Positions 34,115 to 42,327 of a DNA stretch of 42,435 nt are shown here, piece by piece. Both the position numbers and the translations under genes were made by a program. Under the pieces are notes generated by a model. It was not told the DNA's origin. It made no database searches and saw only the letters and a list, made by a program, of their open reading frames with translations. The stretch's first letter is position 1; each line of letters begins with the position of its first letter. Source of the stretch: Candidimonas sp. (GTDB lineage Bacteria; Pseudomonadota; Gammaproteobacteria; Burkholderiales; Burkholderiaceae_B); NCBI GenBank assembly GCA_004297945.1, contig SCRC01000083.1, forward strand, positions 1-42,435. The letters are read 5' to 3'.

Positions 34115-34944
34115 GTTCTGCGTCATCGATAAGTCTGGAGTTTTTCCCTCCCCGTGATATTGCTGCGCAAGAAAAGCTGGTGCGCTCGGCCAAGCAGTTG
34201 CTGGCCTTGCATCCCAGCTATGTCAGCGTCACCTTCGGTGCTGGGGGGTCGACCCGTTCGGGTACAGCCGCTACGGTAAGCCTCATGCAGAATCTGGGCT
34301 GCGAGGCGGCTCCTCACCTGTCGTGCATAGGGTCGAGCCGCGCTGTGCTGACCGAGATTCTGGATGCTTATCACGCGGCCGGAATCCGGCGTATTGTGGC
34401 GCTGCGCGGCGATACGCCTTCGGGCATGGGGGCCGATGCAGGCGAGTTACGCTATGCCAGCGAGCTGGTTCGATTCATACGCGAGCATAGCGGCGACTGG
34501 TTTCATATTGAAGTGGCCGCGTACCCGGAAATGCATCCGCAGGCGCTCACCGCTCCCGAGGATCTGGACCACTTCGCCACCAAGGTGAAGGCGGGGGCCA
34601 ATAGCGCGATTACGCAGTATTTCTTCAATGCCGATGCCTATTTCGATTTTGTAAACCGGGCCCAAGCCAAGGGGATATCCATACCTATCGTGCCAGGGAT
34701 TATGCCGATTACCAATCATTCGCAGCTAGTGCGGTTCTCGACAATGTGCGGTGCGGAAATCCCGCGCTGGATTCGCCTTCGTCTGGCCGAGTTCGGCGAT
34801 GACCGCGCCTCGATCAGGGCTTTCGGGGTGGATGTGATTACCCATTTGTGCCAGCGCCTGCTGGATCAGGGTGCGCCGGGCTTGCATTTTTATACGCTTA
34901 ATAATGCGGACTCCGTCCTGGCCATTCATCGCGGTTTGAGCTGA
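34111..34944 (+). CDS. metF: 5,10-methylenetetrahydrofolate reductase
   Basis: A 277-residue flavoprotein of the TIM-barrel MTHFR family that makes 5-methyl-THF. It begins with ISLEFFPPRD (catalytic Glu in EFFPP), followed by VSVTFGAGGSTRSGT, RRIVALRGD and QYFFNADAYFDFV. The final residues PGLHFYTLNNADSVL are typical. The ATG overlaps the preceding stop (ATGA), so ahcY, the membrane protein and metF form one transcription unit under the SAH riboswitch. Confidence 0.95.
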   Translation: MSSASSISLEFFPPRDIAAQEKLVRSAKQLLALHPSYVSVTFGAGGSTRSGTAATVSLMQNLGCEAAPHLSCIGSSRAVLTEILDAYHAAGIRRIVALRGDTPSGMGADAGELRYASELVRFIREHSGDWFHIEVAAYPEMHPQALTAPEDLDHFATKVKAGANSAITQYFFNADAYFDFVNRAQAKGISIPIVPGIMPITNHSQLVRFSTMCGAEIPRWIRLRLAEFGDDRASIRAFGVDVITHLCQRLLDQGAPGLHFYTLNNADSVLAIHRGLS

Positions 34945-34967
34945 TCGGGTATTGCGCGGTTGCGGCC

Positions 34968-35042
34968 ACATGGCACCCGGGGTGCCTCTACAAAACGTAC
35001 CCGTGAATCATGTAGTAATGGCAGCCCTTGTGGCTGCCATCT
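34968..35042. repeat. REP-like pair: A type lacking its loop, and B type
   Basis: A reversed A-type copy (about 34972-34995) has lost the ACAA loop bases so the two stem arms touch. A forward B-type copy (stem GGCAGCC/GGCTGCC, loop CTTGT, about 35020-35038) faces it. They lie between convergent metF and the formyl-THF ligase gene. This is the one pair in the window combining two different stem types. Confidence 0.8.
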
Positions 35043-35074
35043 TCAATCGTGCCCCCACATTGCTTCACCGGATC

Positions 35075-35707
35075 CTATAAAAGAACCGGCGCAGGTACCG
35101 CCCATCCCTTATCGGTCAGGACCGCATCCAGGCGTACATCGTGCGCGGCCGGGGTGTATGCCTGGCCAGACAGATCGCCGCAGGACCAGGCTATGCCTAT
35201 ACTGGTGTAAGTATGCCGCCGCGCCTTGAGCGCCGCCAGCGTGCGGTCGTAATAGCCCTTGCCGTATCCGATGCGATCCCCCGCACGCGTGTAACCCAGC
35301 GTGGGTACCAGCACCAATTCGGGTAATGGAGCCAATTCGCCTTGCGGTTCAGCGATGCCGTAGGCGCCGACGTGCATGTCCGTGTCGGGCGTCCAGACCC
35401 GGAATTCCAGTGGCGCGTCGATGGCGGTGATCACCGGCAGCGAGACCGTAAGCCCGATTTCCTCCACCCATTGATGCAGCAACGGCTGAAGTTCAGGCTC
35501 TTCCTCCATGGACCAGAATGCCGCGATATGCTGCGGGGCTGGGCGGTTGGCGGCCAGAAGTCTCGCGCGGGTAGTGGCCAGCCAGGTAAACAGACGGCCC
35601 CGAATCAGCAAAGCGCCACGGTGCTTATCGATAGGATTGAGCTCGGCGCGCAATTGTTTTAGTCGCGTGCGAAGAGGGACTGCGTTATTCTCTGGGGTGT
35701 TATTCAT
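35075..35707 (-). CDS. fau: 5-formyltetrahydrofolate cyclo-ligase family protein
   Basis: A 210-residue enzyme recycling 5-formyl-THF to 5,10-methenyl-THF. The C-terminal signature GYGKGYYDRTLAAL is complete, LVPTLGYTRAGDRIGYG precedes it, and RTRLKQLRAELNP at the start supplies the ATP-phosphate contacts. The one-carbon function fits with metF on the other side of the repeats. It is divergent from the lytic transglycosylase. Confidence 0.9.
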   Translation of the reverse strand: MNNTPENNAVPLRTRLKQLRAELNPIDKHRGALLIRGRLFTWLATTRARLLAANRPAPQHIAAFWSMEEEPELQPLLHQWVEEIGLTVSLPVITAIDAPLEFRVWTPDTDMHVGAYGIAEPQGELAPLPELVLVPTLGYTRAGDRIGYGKGYYDRTLAALKARRHTYTSIGIAWSCGDLSGQAYTPAAHDVRLDAVLTDKGWAVPAPVLL

Positions 35708-35734
35708 GGATGGTGTGATCGGAGTCCGAACAAG

Positions 35735-37837
35735 ATGTTATCGAAGCAGCAACAACGGTATCAGAAAACTCGAAATTTTTCTGGCGGACCCCTTGGCGCC
35801 TTGTCGCGCAGAAGCTGGTCGTTGGTCTTGTCTTTGGGTCTTGCGGGCTGTGCTGGCGCAAAGATCCCAAACAATGCGGCGAGTGCCCCGGCATCTCCAT
35901 CGTCCACCTCCCTGCAAGCGACACCAGCTGCTCCGATGCCTGCACCGCTATCGCTGGTATCGTCGCCCGAGGCGGAGCAGGCCGTGCTTGATGCGCGTGC
36001 CGCCATGCAAAGCCGCCAATGGGACACGCTGGCCAGTCTGGTCCCGCAGGCCAAGGGCGACCCTTTGCTGGGCGACTACCCGGCCTATTGGTATTTGCGT
36101 CAGCAGTTGGCAGATCCCAGCATGCCAGTTCCTACGGCCTTGCTGCAAAAATTTCTTTCGAGCAGTCGCAATGCGTATTTGGTCAATCGCCTTAAAGGCG
36201 ATTGGATTATCGCGGCCGCTCGTGCTGGCGACTATGCCACGGTTAATGATTTAGGCCTGGTTGCCGTCAGCAATGCGCAGATTGGCTGTGCGCAATTGCA
36301 GGCGCAGGCCGCTACCGGGCGAGCGGTATCCGCCGCGCAGACCATGGCTGCTTTTGCACCGGGGCAGTCATGCTGGGCCTTGCTTGATCAGCAGGTTTCG
36401 GCCGGAGTGGTCGGTTGGAAGCAGCTTGATCCTTTGCTGCGCGCAACGCTTGAAACCAGTAAAACCGGTAATGCGCAAAGGCTGGCAGGGTATATGTTTG
36501 CGCCGTCGGAAATGTCCGAGTATCGGGCGCTGATGAAAAACGCCAGAAGATGGCTGGCATCACAGAAGGCGCCCAAGTCGCGAGGGCAGATTGAACTGGT
36601 TACGCTGGCTTTGTCGCGCCTGGCGCGAGGCTCTGATCGCCCCGCCGCGGCGGACTATGTGAATAGCCAATGGTCGAAATCAGTACCTCGCGCCGACTTG
36701 CAGTGGGTGTGGGGGCAGTTTGGCCTGGTGGCCGCACTGAATCTGGAAAGCCAGGCAGTGATGTGGTACGGATGGTCGGGGGACGTGCCCATGACCGATT
36801 ACAACCACGAATGGCAAGTGCGTTCGGAGCTCAGGCAGGGGAAGATCAACTGGCAGAAAGTCAAAAAGGCCATCGATAAAATGTCCCCGAAGCAACGCGC
36901 CGAACCCGTATGGACTTATTGGTATGGCCGTGCGCTGGCAGCCCAGGGCGATCACGCTGGCGCCCAAGCGCGTTATACGTCGATTGAAAATGATCTGGAT
37001 TTCTACGGACAGCTAGCCAATGAAGAGCTCGGTCGCCCTATGTCGATACCACCATTTCCCGCTCCAGTGACGGCTGTTGAGCTGGCTGGCGCGAGATCCA
37101 ATCTGGGCCTGCAGCGAGCCATCAAGCTGTTTCATCTGGGGTGGCGTCCCGAGGCAGTGCCGGAATGGAACTTCACTCTGCGTGGTATGAGCGACCGGCA
37201 GCTGCTCGCCGCTGCCGAGCTGGCGCGGCGTGAGCAGATTTTTGACCGGGTGGTGAACACTTCGCTTCAGACCAAACATGAAATCGACTTCAGGCAGCGG
37301 TTTATTGCTCCGTTCGAAGGCAGGGTGACCGAAAAAGCACACCAGATCAATCTGGATCCTGCGTGGGTCTATGGTTTGATTCGCCAGGAATCGCGCTTCA
37401 TCACCGATGCTCATTCAAGTGTGGGCGCATCCGGGCTTATGCAGCTTATGCCCGCTACGGCTCGCTGGGTGGCGCGCAAGATCGGCATGAATGACTTTAC
37501 GCCTTCGTCGGTCAACGACTTCGACACCAATACCATATTGGGCACCAACTATCTGAGTATGGTGTTGAACGATCTTGATGGTTCGCAGGTGCTGGCTACA
37601 GCGGGTTACAACGCAGGCCCCAGGCGTTCGGTGCTGTGGCGATCCAAGCTGCAGGGGCCCGTGGAAGGCGCCATATTTGCCGAAACCATTCCATTTACCG
37701 AGACCCGCTTGTATGTCAAGCATGTTATGTCCAACGCCGCCTATTACGCCACCATGTTTACTGGCCGGCCCAGTTCTCTGAAGGCCCGCCTGGGCGTGAT
37801 TTCCCCTGAACCGAATACCAAGGTCAATTTGCCGTAA
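35735..37837 (+). CDS. slt: Soluble-type lytic murein transglycosylase, predicted lipoprotein
   Basis: A 700-residue Slt70-like enzyme cleaving peptidoglycan glycan strands to anhydro-muropeptides. The N-terminus has a lipobox LAGC with Cys39, suggesting anchoring to a membrane, unlike classic soluble Slt. A long helical U/L-domain region covers about residues 60-520. The catalytic SLT domain has GLIRQESRF with Glu at about residue 552, GASGLMQLMPATARWV and LATAGYNAGP. Length is slightly above Slt70. Confidence 0.92.
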   Translation: MLSKQQQRYQKTRNFSGGPLGALSRRSWSLVLSLGLAGCAGAKIPNNAASAPASPSSTSLQATPAAPMPAPLSLVSSPEAEQAVLDARAAMQSRQWDTLASLVPQAKGDPLLGDYPAYWYLRQQLADPSMPVPTALLQKFLSSSRNAYLVNRLKGDWIIAAARAGDYATVNDLGLVAVSNAQIGCAQLQAQAATGRAVSAAQTMAAFAPGQSCWALLDQQVSAGVVGWKQLDPLLRATLETSKTGNAQRLAGYMFAPSEMSEYRALMKNARRWLASQKAPKSRGQIELVTLALSRLARGSDRPAAADYVNSQWSKSVPRADLQWVWGQFGLVAALNLESQAVMWYGWSGDVPMTDYNHEWQVRSELRQGKINWQKVKKAIDKMSPKQRAEPVWTYWYGRALAAQGDHAGAQARYTSIENDLDFYGQLANEELGRPMSIPPFPAPVTAVELAGARSNLGLQRAIKLFHLGWRPEAVPEWNFTLRGMSDRQLLAAAELARREQIFDRVVNTSLQTKHEIDFRQRFIAPFEGRVTEKAHQINLDPAWVYGLIRQESRFITDAHSSVGASGLMQLMPATARWVARKIGMNDFTPSSVNDFDTNTILGTNYLSMVLNDLDGSQVLATAGYNAGPRRSVLWRSKLQGPVEGAIFAETIPFTETRLYVKHVMSNAAYYATMFTGRPSSLKARLGVISPEPNTKVNLP

Positions 37838-37853
37838 GTATTATCTTGATCGG

Positions 37854-37888
37854 TGATCGCCGATTGCTGATTGCCGATTGCCGATTGG
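37854..37888. repeat. Heptamer tandem repeat (CGATTGC-like, five units)
   Basis: The units TGATCGC, CGATTGC, TGATTGC, CGATTGC and CGATTGG follow without gaps directly before an A-type REP-like hairpin, between slt and cca. Such short imperfect arrays expand and contract by slippage. Confidence 0.8.
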
Positions 37889-37890
37889 CC

Positions 37891-37922
37891 TTTGTAGCGG
37901 CACCCCTTGTGGGTGCCACCTC
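37891..37922 (+). repeat. REP-like hairpin, A type, forward copy
   Basis: TTTGTAGCG is followed by the stem GGCACCC/GGGTGCC with loop CTTGT. It stands 20 bases before the cca start. The repeat can be read through in the cca frame upstream of its ATG, which explains a spurious longer frame. Confidence 0.85.
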
Positions 37923-37940
37923 GCACCAATTACTAAATCA

Positions 37941-39119
37941 ATGATGACAGCCCAGTCCGACCCCGTCACCCATGGTCTCGACGCATATATCGTGGGTGGC
38001 GCGGTGCGTGATCGCTTGTTGGGTTTGCCAGCCGGCGACCGCGACTGGGTGGTGGTTGGATCTTCGCCCGAGGAAATGGCCAGGCGCGGCTTTATTCCAG
38101 TGGGCGGCGATTTTCCGGTTTTTCTGCATCCCAAAACCAAAGAAGAATATGCACTGGCCCGCACCGAGCGCAAATCCGGACGCGGCTACAAGGGCTTTAC
38201 TTTCTACGCGGGTGTCGATGTCACTCTGGCTGAGGATATGAGACGGCGCGACCTGACTATCAATGCGATTGCGCAGACGGTCGATGGCCGCCTGCTTGAC
38301 CCGCTTGATGGGCAGGCCGACATCAAGGCTCGTGTATTGCGTCACGTGGGCCACTCTTTCGTCGAAGATCCTGTGCGTTTATTGCGCCTGGCCCGATTCG
38401 CTGCACGCTTCCATGATTTCTCAATAGCTCCGCAAACGCTGGCGCTGGCGCATCAGCTCGTCGTGGATGGCGAGGTCGATGCGCTGGTGCCCGAGCGCGT
38501 ATGGCGTGAAGTCGTCAAAGGTTTATCGACTGCGCAGCCGGGCCGCATGTTCCAGGTGCTCGACGCCACTGGCGCCCTGGGCAGAGTGATGCCTGGCCTG
38601 ATATTTGATCAAGCGATTTCAGAACAGCTCGCGGCCGCGGCCCAGGCCAATTTGCCCGTGGCCTCCCGTTTCGCCTTACTGTGCCGCCTGTCGGCGCGGC
38701 CAGAAGAATTGGCCAATCATTTGCGCGCCCCCACCGACAGCCGCGATTATGCGCGTCTGTTGCCGTCGGTGCTACAGGCTCTGGCAAAAGATACAGGCGG
38801 GACAGCCGCAGACAAGCCTGGCGGCTCGCCTGCGGCCAATCCGCTGGAAGAATGCCTTGCGCTTCTCGAACGCTGCGACGCGTTGCGCAAACCAGCACGC
38901 TTCCTGGATTTGCTCGATGCTGCCGCGTGCGTCGTCGGCGTTGACGTGACTATCTGGCGCGAGCGCGTGTCAGCCGTTCGATCAATCGATGCCGGCACCA
39001 TTGCGCAAGCGTGCCGCGGCGAGCCCGAGAAAATCAAAGCTGCGTTACGCGAAGCGCGCCTAGCGGCGCTGGCCAGATTGATAGAACGCGACGTTGTAAA
39101 AGGCCCAAAGCCTGGGTGA
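37941..39119 (+). CDS. cca: CCA-adding tRNA nucleotidyltransferase
   Basis: A 392-residue class II nucleotidyltransferase that builds or repairs tRNA 3' CCA ends. The N-terminus [13 protein letters not shown], the metal-binding GDRDWVVVG and the neck motif [12 protein letters not shown] with [17 protein letters not shown] are intact. [16 protein letters not shown] follows. The C-terminal part lacks the HD phosphohydrolase motif present in Escherichia coli Cca. The start is ATGATG at 37941; sequence upstream in frame is the repeat. Confidence 0.93.
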   Translation: MMTAQSDPVTHGLDAYIVGGAVRDRLLGLPAGDRDWVVVGSSPEEMARRGFIPVGGDFPVFLHPKTKEEYALARTERKSGRGYKGFTFYAGVDVTLAEDMRRRDLTINAIAQTVDGRLLDPLDGQADIKARVLRHVGHSFVEDPVRLLRLARFAARFHDFSIAPQTLALAHQLVVDGEVDALVPERVWREVVKGLSTAQPGRMFQVLDATGALGRVMPGLIFDQAISEQLAAAAQANLPVASRFALLCRLSARPEELANHLRAPTDSRDYARLLPSVLQALAKDTGGTAADKPGGSPAANPLEECLALLERCDALRKPARFLDLLDAAACVVGVDVTIWRERVSAVRSIDAGTIAQACRGEPEKIKAALREARLAALARLIERDVVKGPKPG

Positions 39120-39282
39120 TACTTGTGGAGCCCTTTTGAGGCGCGTGAAGCGCCGATGTAGGCGAACGCCTTCCAGACCGTTTTGTCTATAGGTATAGAT
39201 TTAAAAAGAACGATAAATCAAGAGCCTATTATGCAGTTGCGTGCAACAACGAGAGGCTTTTCCATAAGTGGCTGGAGCACAA

Positions 39283-40263
39283 TCAGATCAAGTTCAGTAG
39301 GTGTGCAATGCCACCCAACCCCGCCAGAACACAAACAGACAAGCCGGCAACAAGATAACCCAAGCGTTTGATACGTCCCGAAACCTCAGTTTGAAAGCAA
39401 ATCAAAGCCTCTTGATTGGCCTTCTGATTCTCGGAAACGCTGGAAAAATTTGACTCTAGGAGAGCACTCTTTGCCAGCAAGCCTGATTCAGCGTCATGCA
39501 GATTTTGCCCCAGCCTCTCAATATTCTGACTCGCAAGTTGTTGAGCTGCTCGATGCTCCCCACGCAGTGCGGACTCACTTGTTGCGAGTACTTGACGGGT
39601 TTCCCGTTGAAGCCCCGCAATTCCAGCCTTAGTCTGCTCGGTATTCTGCCTGATCTGCTTGTCTACCTGAGCAGATAATGCACCCATCCGCACAGTCACC
39701 CCATCACACTGCATCTCCACCGCTTTGGCACGCTCGGTAAATGCCTGTAGCATCCCGTCCTTGGTAGATTTGATTTGGTTAGCGATGTCAATCAGCTTCT
39801 GCGCACCTTCTTCCGTCAGCCCTTTCAGCGCGAAATACTCATGTACCAGATTCTCAAGATTTCGAGACTGTTCCGCTAAAACGTGATGTTGCTTCTGAAG
39901 CTCGTTGGCATGATCTGCGATGCCATCCGCTTGCGCCTTCAGCTTGTCTTGTTGACCGTTCAATTGAGTCTGCTGTTCAGCGAGGTGCTTGGATTGCACA
40001 ATGCTGATCATCATTAGTTGTCCGATCGCTTTCGAAAATTCGGCTTGAACCTCAGCCGAGTCAAGCTGAGCATCACGCAATTTGTCGCTATGCCACCAAC
40101 GTGCCAGCCAATTATCCTTTTCATAATCCGATCTGAACTTCTTTAGATCGTCGAGTTTTTGGTAGTTCTTGTTGAAATTCTGATAGATGCTACCGAAATT
40201 AAATTGCTGTAGCACTTCATTGCTGACGTCAATCGCGGCGAGCTCGTTAATGAGCTGAGACAT
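39283..40263 (-). CDS. Coiled-coil protein with a C-terminal membrane anchor, partner of the HNH membrane protein
   Basis: A 326-residue protein I do not recognise. Residues about 1-60 are a charged, aromatic region (FNFGSIYQNFNKNY, NWLARWWHSD). Residues about 85-290 are rich in Gln, Ala, Glu and Lys with heptad-like spacing, suggesting a long coiled coil. Residues 301-323 (LGYLVAGLSVCVLAGLGGIAHLL) are a single C-terminal transmembrane helix. No enzymatic motif is visible. It begins 28 bases after the stop of the HNH-like gene on the same strand, so the two form an operon. A receptor, sensor or scaffold role at the membrane is an inference from this architecture. Confidence 0.7.
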   Translation of the reverse strand: MSQLINELAAIDVSNEVLQQFNFGSIYQNFNKNYQKLDDLKKFRSDYEKDNWLARWWHSDKLRDAQLDSAEVQAEFSKAIGQLMMISIVQSKHLAEQQTQLNGQQDKLKAQADGIADHANELQKQHHVLAEQSRNLENLVHEYFALKGLTEEGAQKLIDIANQIKSTKDGMLQAFTERAKAVEMQCDGVTVRMGALSAQVDKQIRQNTEQTKAGIAGLQRETRQVLATSESALRGEHRAAQQLASQNIERLGQNLHDAESGLLAKSALLESNFSSVSENQKANQEALICFQTEVSGRIKRLGYLVAGLSVCVLAGLGGIAHLLNLI

Positions 40264-40291
40264 AATGTTCCTTAGTGTTGGATACTGGCGT

Positions 40292-41854
40292 TTAAAGAGA
40301 CTTCAGCGCGTCGTCAAGGCGCTTCTCCCGCTCAAGTTGGATCCCAATAGTTTCGATCATCGAGCCGCGAGCTCGAATCGATTCTCCGGCCTCAAGCACA
40401 GCCGTTTCCATCTGGAACGATATGGCTGTAAAGTTCCTCTGAAGCTGCTGATACTCCGCCGCACAAGCCTCATAAAGGCGCGAGTTCTCGAACTGAAGCT
40501 TCAGCCAGGTCTCCAGCCGACCAACTACAATCGCTTGTGATTCCGAGTGCGCCTCTTGTGCGGCGAGCAACTCAGTACCCGTCGAACTTAGCCAATCGAA
40601 GGTTCGATCAATCCCATAGACAATCAAAGCTCCAGCAATGCCAGTCATGATCGCAGTTAGAGCAGTAGCGAGCACATCCGCAATTGGCACCAAAAAAGGG
40701 ATGCTCATGATGAATCCCTTGACGGACTCTTCCATCAACATTCCGAGTCCCGTTGTCACCACCGCCGCAATAATCTTGGTAACTTGGCGTGTGATCTCCA
40801 GTGCTGACGTACCTTCGGGCGGATTCACCATCAGCTTAATAGCCTGCCATAGGCTCTGCATGCTCTCCCGAATGATGGCGACGATCTTCTTGGAGGTCGT
40901 GATCAGATTGTTGATCAGAAAAGTCAGTAAGTTGCTAATGAAGCCCTGCACACCACCCTGAAAGACAGCCTCAAGTGCAGCTTTGAGCTTGTTGATCACT
41001 CGACTCATCACACGCTTAAGGCTTTCGACCAGGCGATCAATCAGATTGTGGTCCTTACTGTGATCCTTCAGCAACACCTTGATCTCGGAGAAGCTGCCAT
41101 TCACGAACTCATGTAACACAACACCCAAAGCCTGACGCAATGCGTTCCTTCCAGCTTCTTTTGCGCCAGTAGAAAGCACTTCTCCAGCTAATTTCTTGTT
41201 TTTTTTCCTTTGAATATAGTTTCTCGACTCTCTATCAATTTTTTTTATTCTATTTATATCTTCGGGAGTCAGGTTGTTTTTTTCTATAAAGTCAGGATCA
41301 CTTAAACATTCATTCCATGGTTTTTTTCCCTTGGATTTGTTCAGGGATTCTTCAATAAACGCCATGTTTTTTTCGTTGTTCAGGATTTTTTTTCTTTCTT
41401 CTTCCGTGAACCGTAAGTGTAAATTTTTATCACCGTGAGCTTCTTTTAATGAAACAGTGTGATCCCCATTTATCTCGCCCTTGGTCATTGGCTGATGAGT
41501 TCCAGCACTTAATACATCACCCCCAGAGTCAAGCGTTTGGTTAATTTTTTTATGTGTTTTTCCTCGAGCTTTTTTATCATCCCAGTGCGTTTGCCTAATC
41601 TTTTGGCTATATTCTTCATTTGCAATTGCATAATTTTCTTTATGCAACTCATCTGGAAACACAGAATTTTCTGCATTATGTATGGTTGCAACATTTCCTC
41701 CATCTTTATCGTCAAACATCGCGGGCGTAAGCCCAAACGGCCCGATGATCTGGCGCAGCACTTCCTGCTGGCAGCTCTCCATCAGTTGTTGCAAACGTTC
41801 GTCTCTGATAGCGGAATCGCGTTTAGGCTTATTGTCAGGTTGTATGGTAGGCAT
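40292..41854 (-). CDS. Membrane protein with an N-terminal HNH-nuclease-like domain
   Basis: A 520-residue protein of no family I can name. Residues about 100-180 carry an HNH-like pattern: D131-H132 in INGDHTVSL, N163 in NEKNMAFIE, and N172, K173, K175 in SLNKSKGKK, in the spacing of phage-type HNH nucleases. Residues 220-345 are amphipathic helices, residues about 303-327 and 360-415 are hydrophobic (probably two or more membrane passes), and the C-terminal 100 residues are helical. DNA for residues about 45-220 is far more AT-rich than either side. The start is ATG 41854 with no clear Shine-Dalgarno. A nuclease effector tethered to the membrane, acting with the coiled-coil partner, is the working idea. 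Confidence 0.65.
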   Translation of the reverse strand: MPTIQPDNKPKRDSAIRDERLQQLMESCQQEVLRQIIGPFGLTPAMFDDKDGGNVATIHNAENSVFPDELHKENYAIANEEYSQKIRQTHWDDKKARGKTHKKINQTLDSGGDVLSAGTHQPMTKGEINGDHTVSLKEAHGDKNLHLRFTEEERKKILNNEKNMAFIEESLNKSKGKKPWNECLSDPDFIEKNNLTPEDINRIKKIDRESRNYIQRKKNKKLAGEVLSTGAKEAGRNALRQALGVVLHEFVNGSFSEIKVLLKDHSKDHNLIDRLVESLKRVMSRVINKLKAALEAVFQGGVQGFISNLLTFLINNLITTSKKIVAIIRESMQSLWQAIKLMVNPPEGTSALEITRQVTKIIAAVVTTGLGMLMEESVKGFIMSIPFLVPIADVLATALTAIMTGIAGALIVYGIDRTFDWLSSTGTELLAAQEAHSESQAIVVGRLETWLKLQFENSRLYEACAAEYQQLQRNFTAISFQMETAVLEAGESIRARGSMIETIGIQLEREKRLDDALKSL

Positions 41855-42187
41855 TGTTGTTCATGAGTGTCTGTTAATCGTTTTACCCGAAACCTAATAG
41901 CCGCCCCCCCTCCCCTCAAAAAAATTGGCAATGCGAACGGCCATTCTTAGCCGGACAGTTACCAGAAATTGGCTGCTACCCGGCCTTATTGTAAAAAAAG
42001 ATCACAACTCTGTCTGTTTTGGTGCTAGCGCTACATATAATCAAATCTTTATAGGCAAATAGAGGTACTTTTCGTACGGAACGCTGCGAAAGTCTTTTGG
42101 CTTTGGTCCGTTCTTGGCGCCCAAGTGTTTTTATACGCTAAAACCACAGTAGAGAAAATAAAAAATCGCAAAAACTCAAGGTTTTAG
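41855..42187. other. Non-coding stretch between the HNH gene and the tRNA-like sequence
   Basis: No supported gene. It holds a C-rich run followed by a seven-A run (about 41902-41930), a degenerate palindromic segment around 41935-41985 (CGGCCATTCTTAGCCGG with an ACCCGGCC partner), and an AT-rich part (about 41985-42187) that may contain regulatory sites. The promoter of the minus-strand HNH gene should lie at the left edge, but I cannot place it. Confidence 0.5.
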
Positions 42188-42275
42188 ATGGTTGGGGACG
42201 ACAAGATTCGAACTTGCGGCTCATGCGTCCCGAACGCAAGGGTATCCTCGGCTGAGCGCATGAGCTATCGTGCTT
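42188..42275 (-). other. Degenerate tRNA-like sequence (Pro-CGG-like 3' half)
   Basis: On the minus strand an anticodon-like hairpin TGCG, TTCGGGA, CGCA has the loop of tRNA-Pro(CGG). A perfect T-arm (GCAAG, TTCGAAT, CTTGT) follows, then CGTCCCCAACCA. The 5' half does not complete a cloverleaf: the acceptor arm (GGAAGCACGA) pairs with the 3' side over only four contiguous bases, and GCTCATGCG pairs with CGCATGAGC instead of forming a D-arm. It is more likely a remnant or recombined attachment site than a working tRNA. Confidence 0.35.
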
Positions 42276-42297
42276 CCGAATCGACCATGTACCTTTA

Positions 42298-42327
42298 TCG
42301 ATGGCGGCCACAAGAGCTGCCATAGAT
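42298..42327 (-). repeat. REP-like hairpin, B type, reversed and degenerate
   Basis: GATGGCGGCCACAAGAGCTG with the closing CC is a B-type copy on the minus strand with mismatches in the stem; the TGTAGCG flank has decayed. It is the last recognisable copy of the family in the window. The remaining bases to 42435 show no supported gene. Confidence 0.65.

Noticed and set aside
39149..39330. Plus-strand open frame containing LFHKWLEHNQIKFS as a possible gene remnant after cca
   Set aside because: There is no start codon, no recognised family, and it overlaps the end of the coiled-coil gene; I cannot support it.
42188..42275. A functional tRNA-Pro gene
   Set aside because: The T-arm and anticodon loop fit, but the acceptor and D arms do not pair, so a working cloverleaf is not supported.
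3226..42327. Repeated hairpins as a CRISPR array
   Set aside because: Copies are single or paired, kilobases apart, in both orientations and with three stem types. There are no regular spacers and no cas genes.
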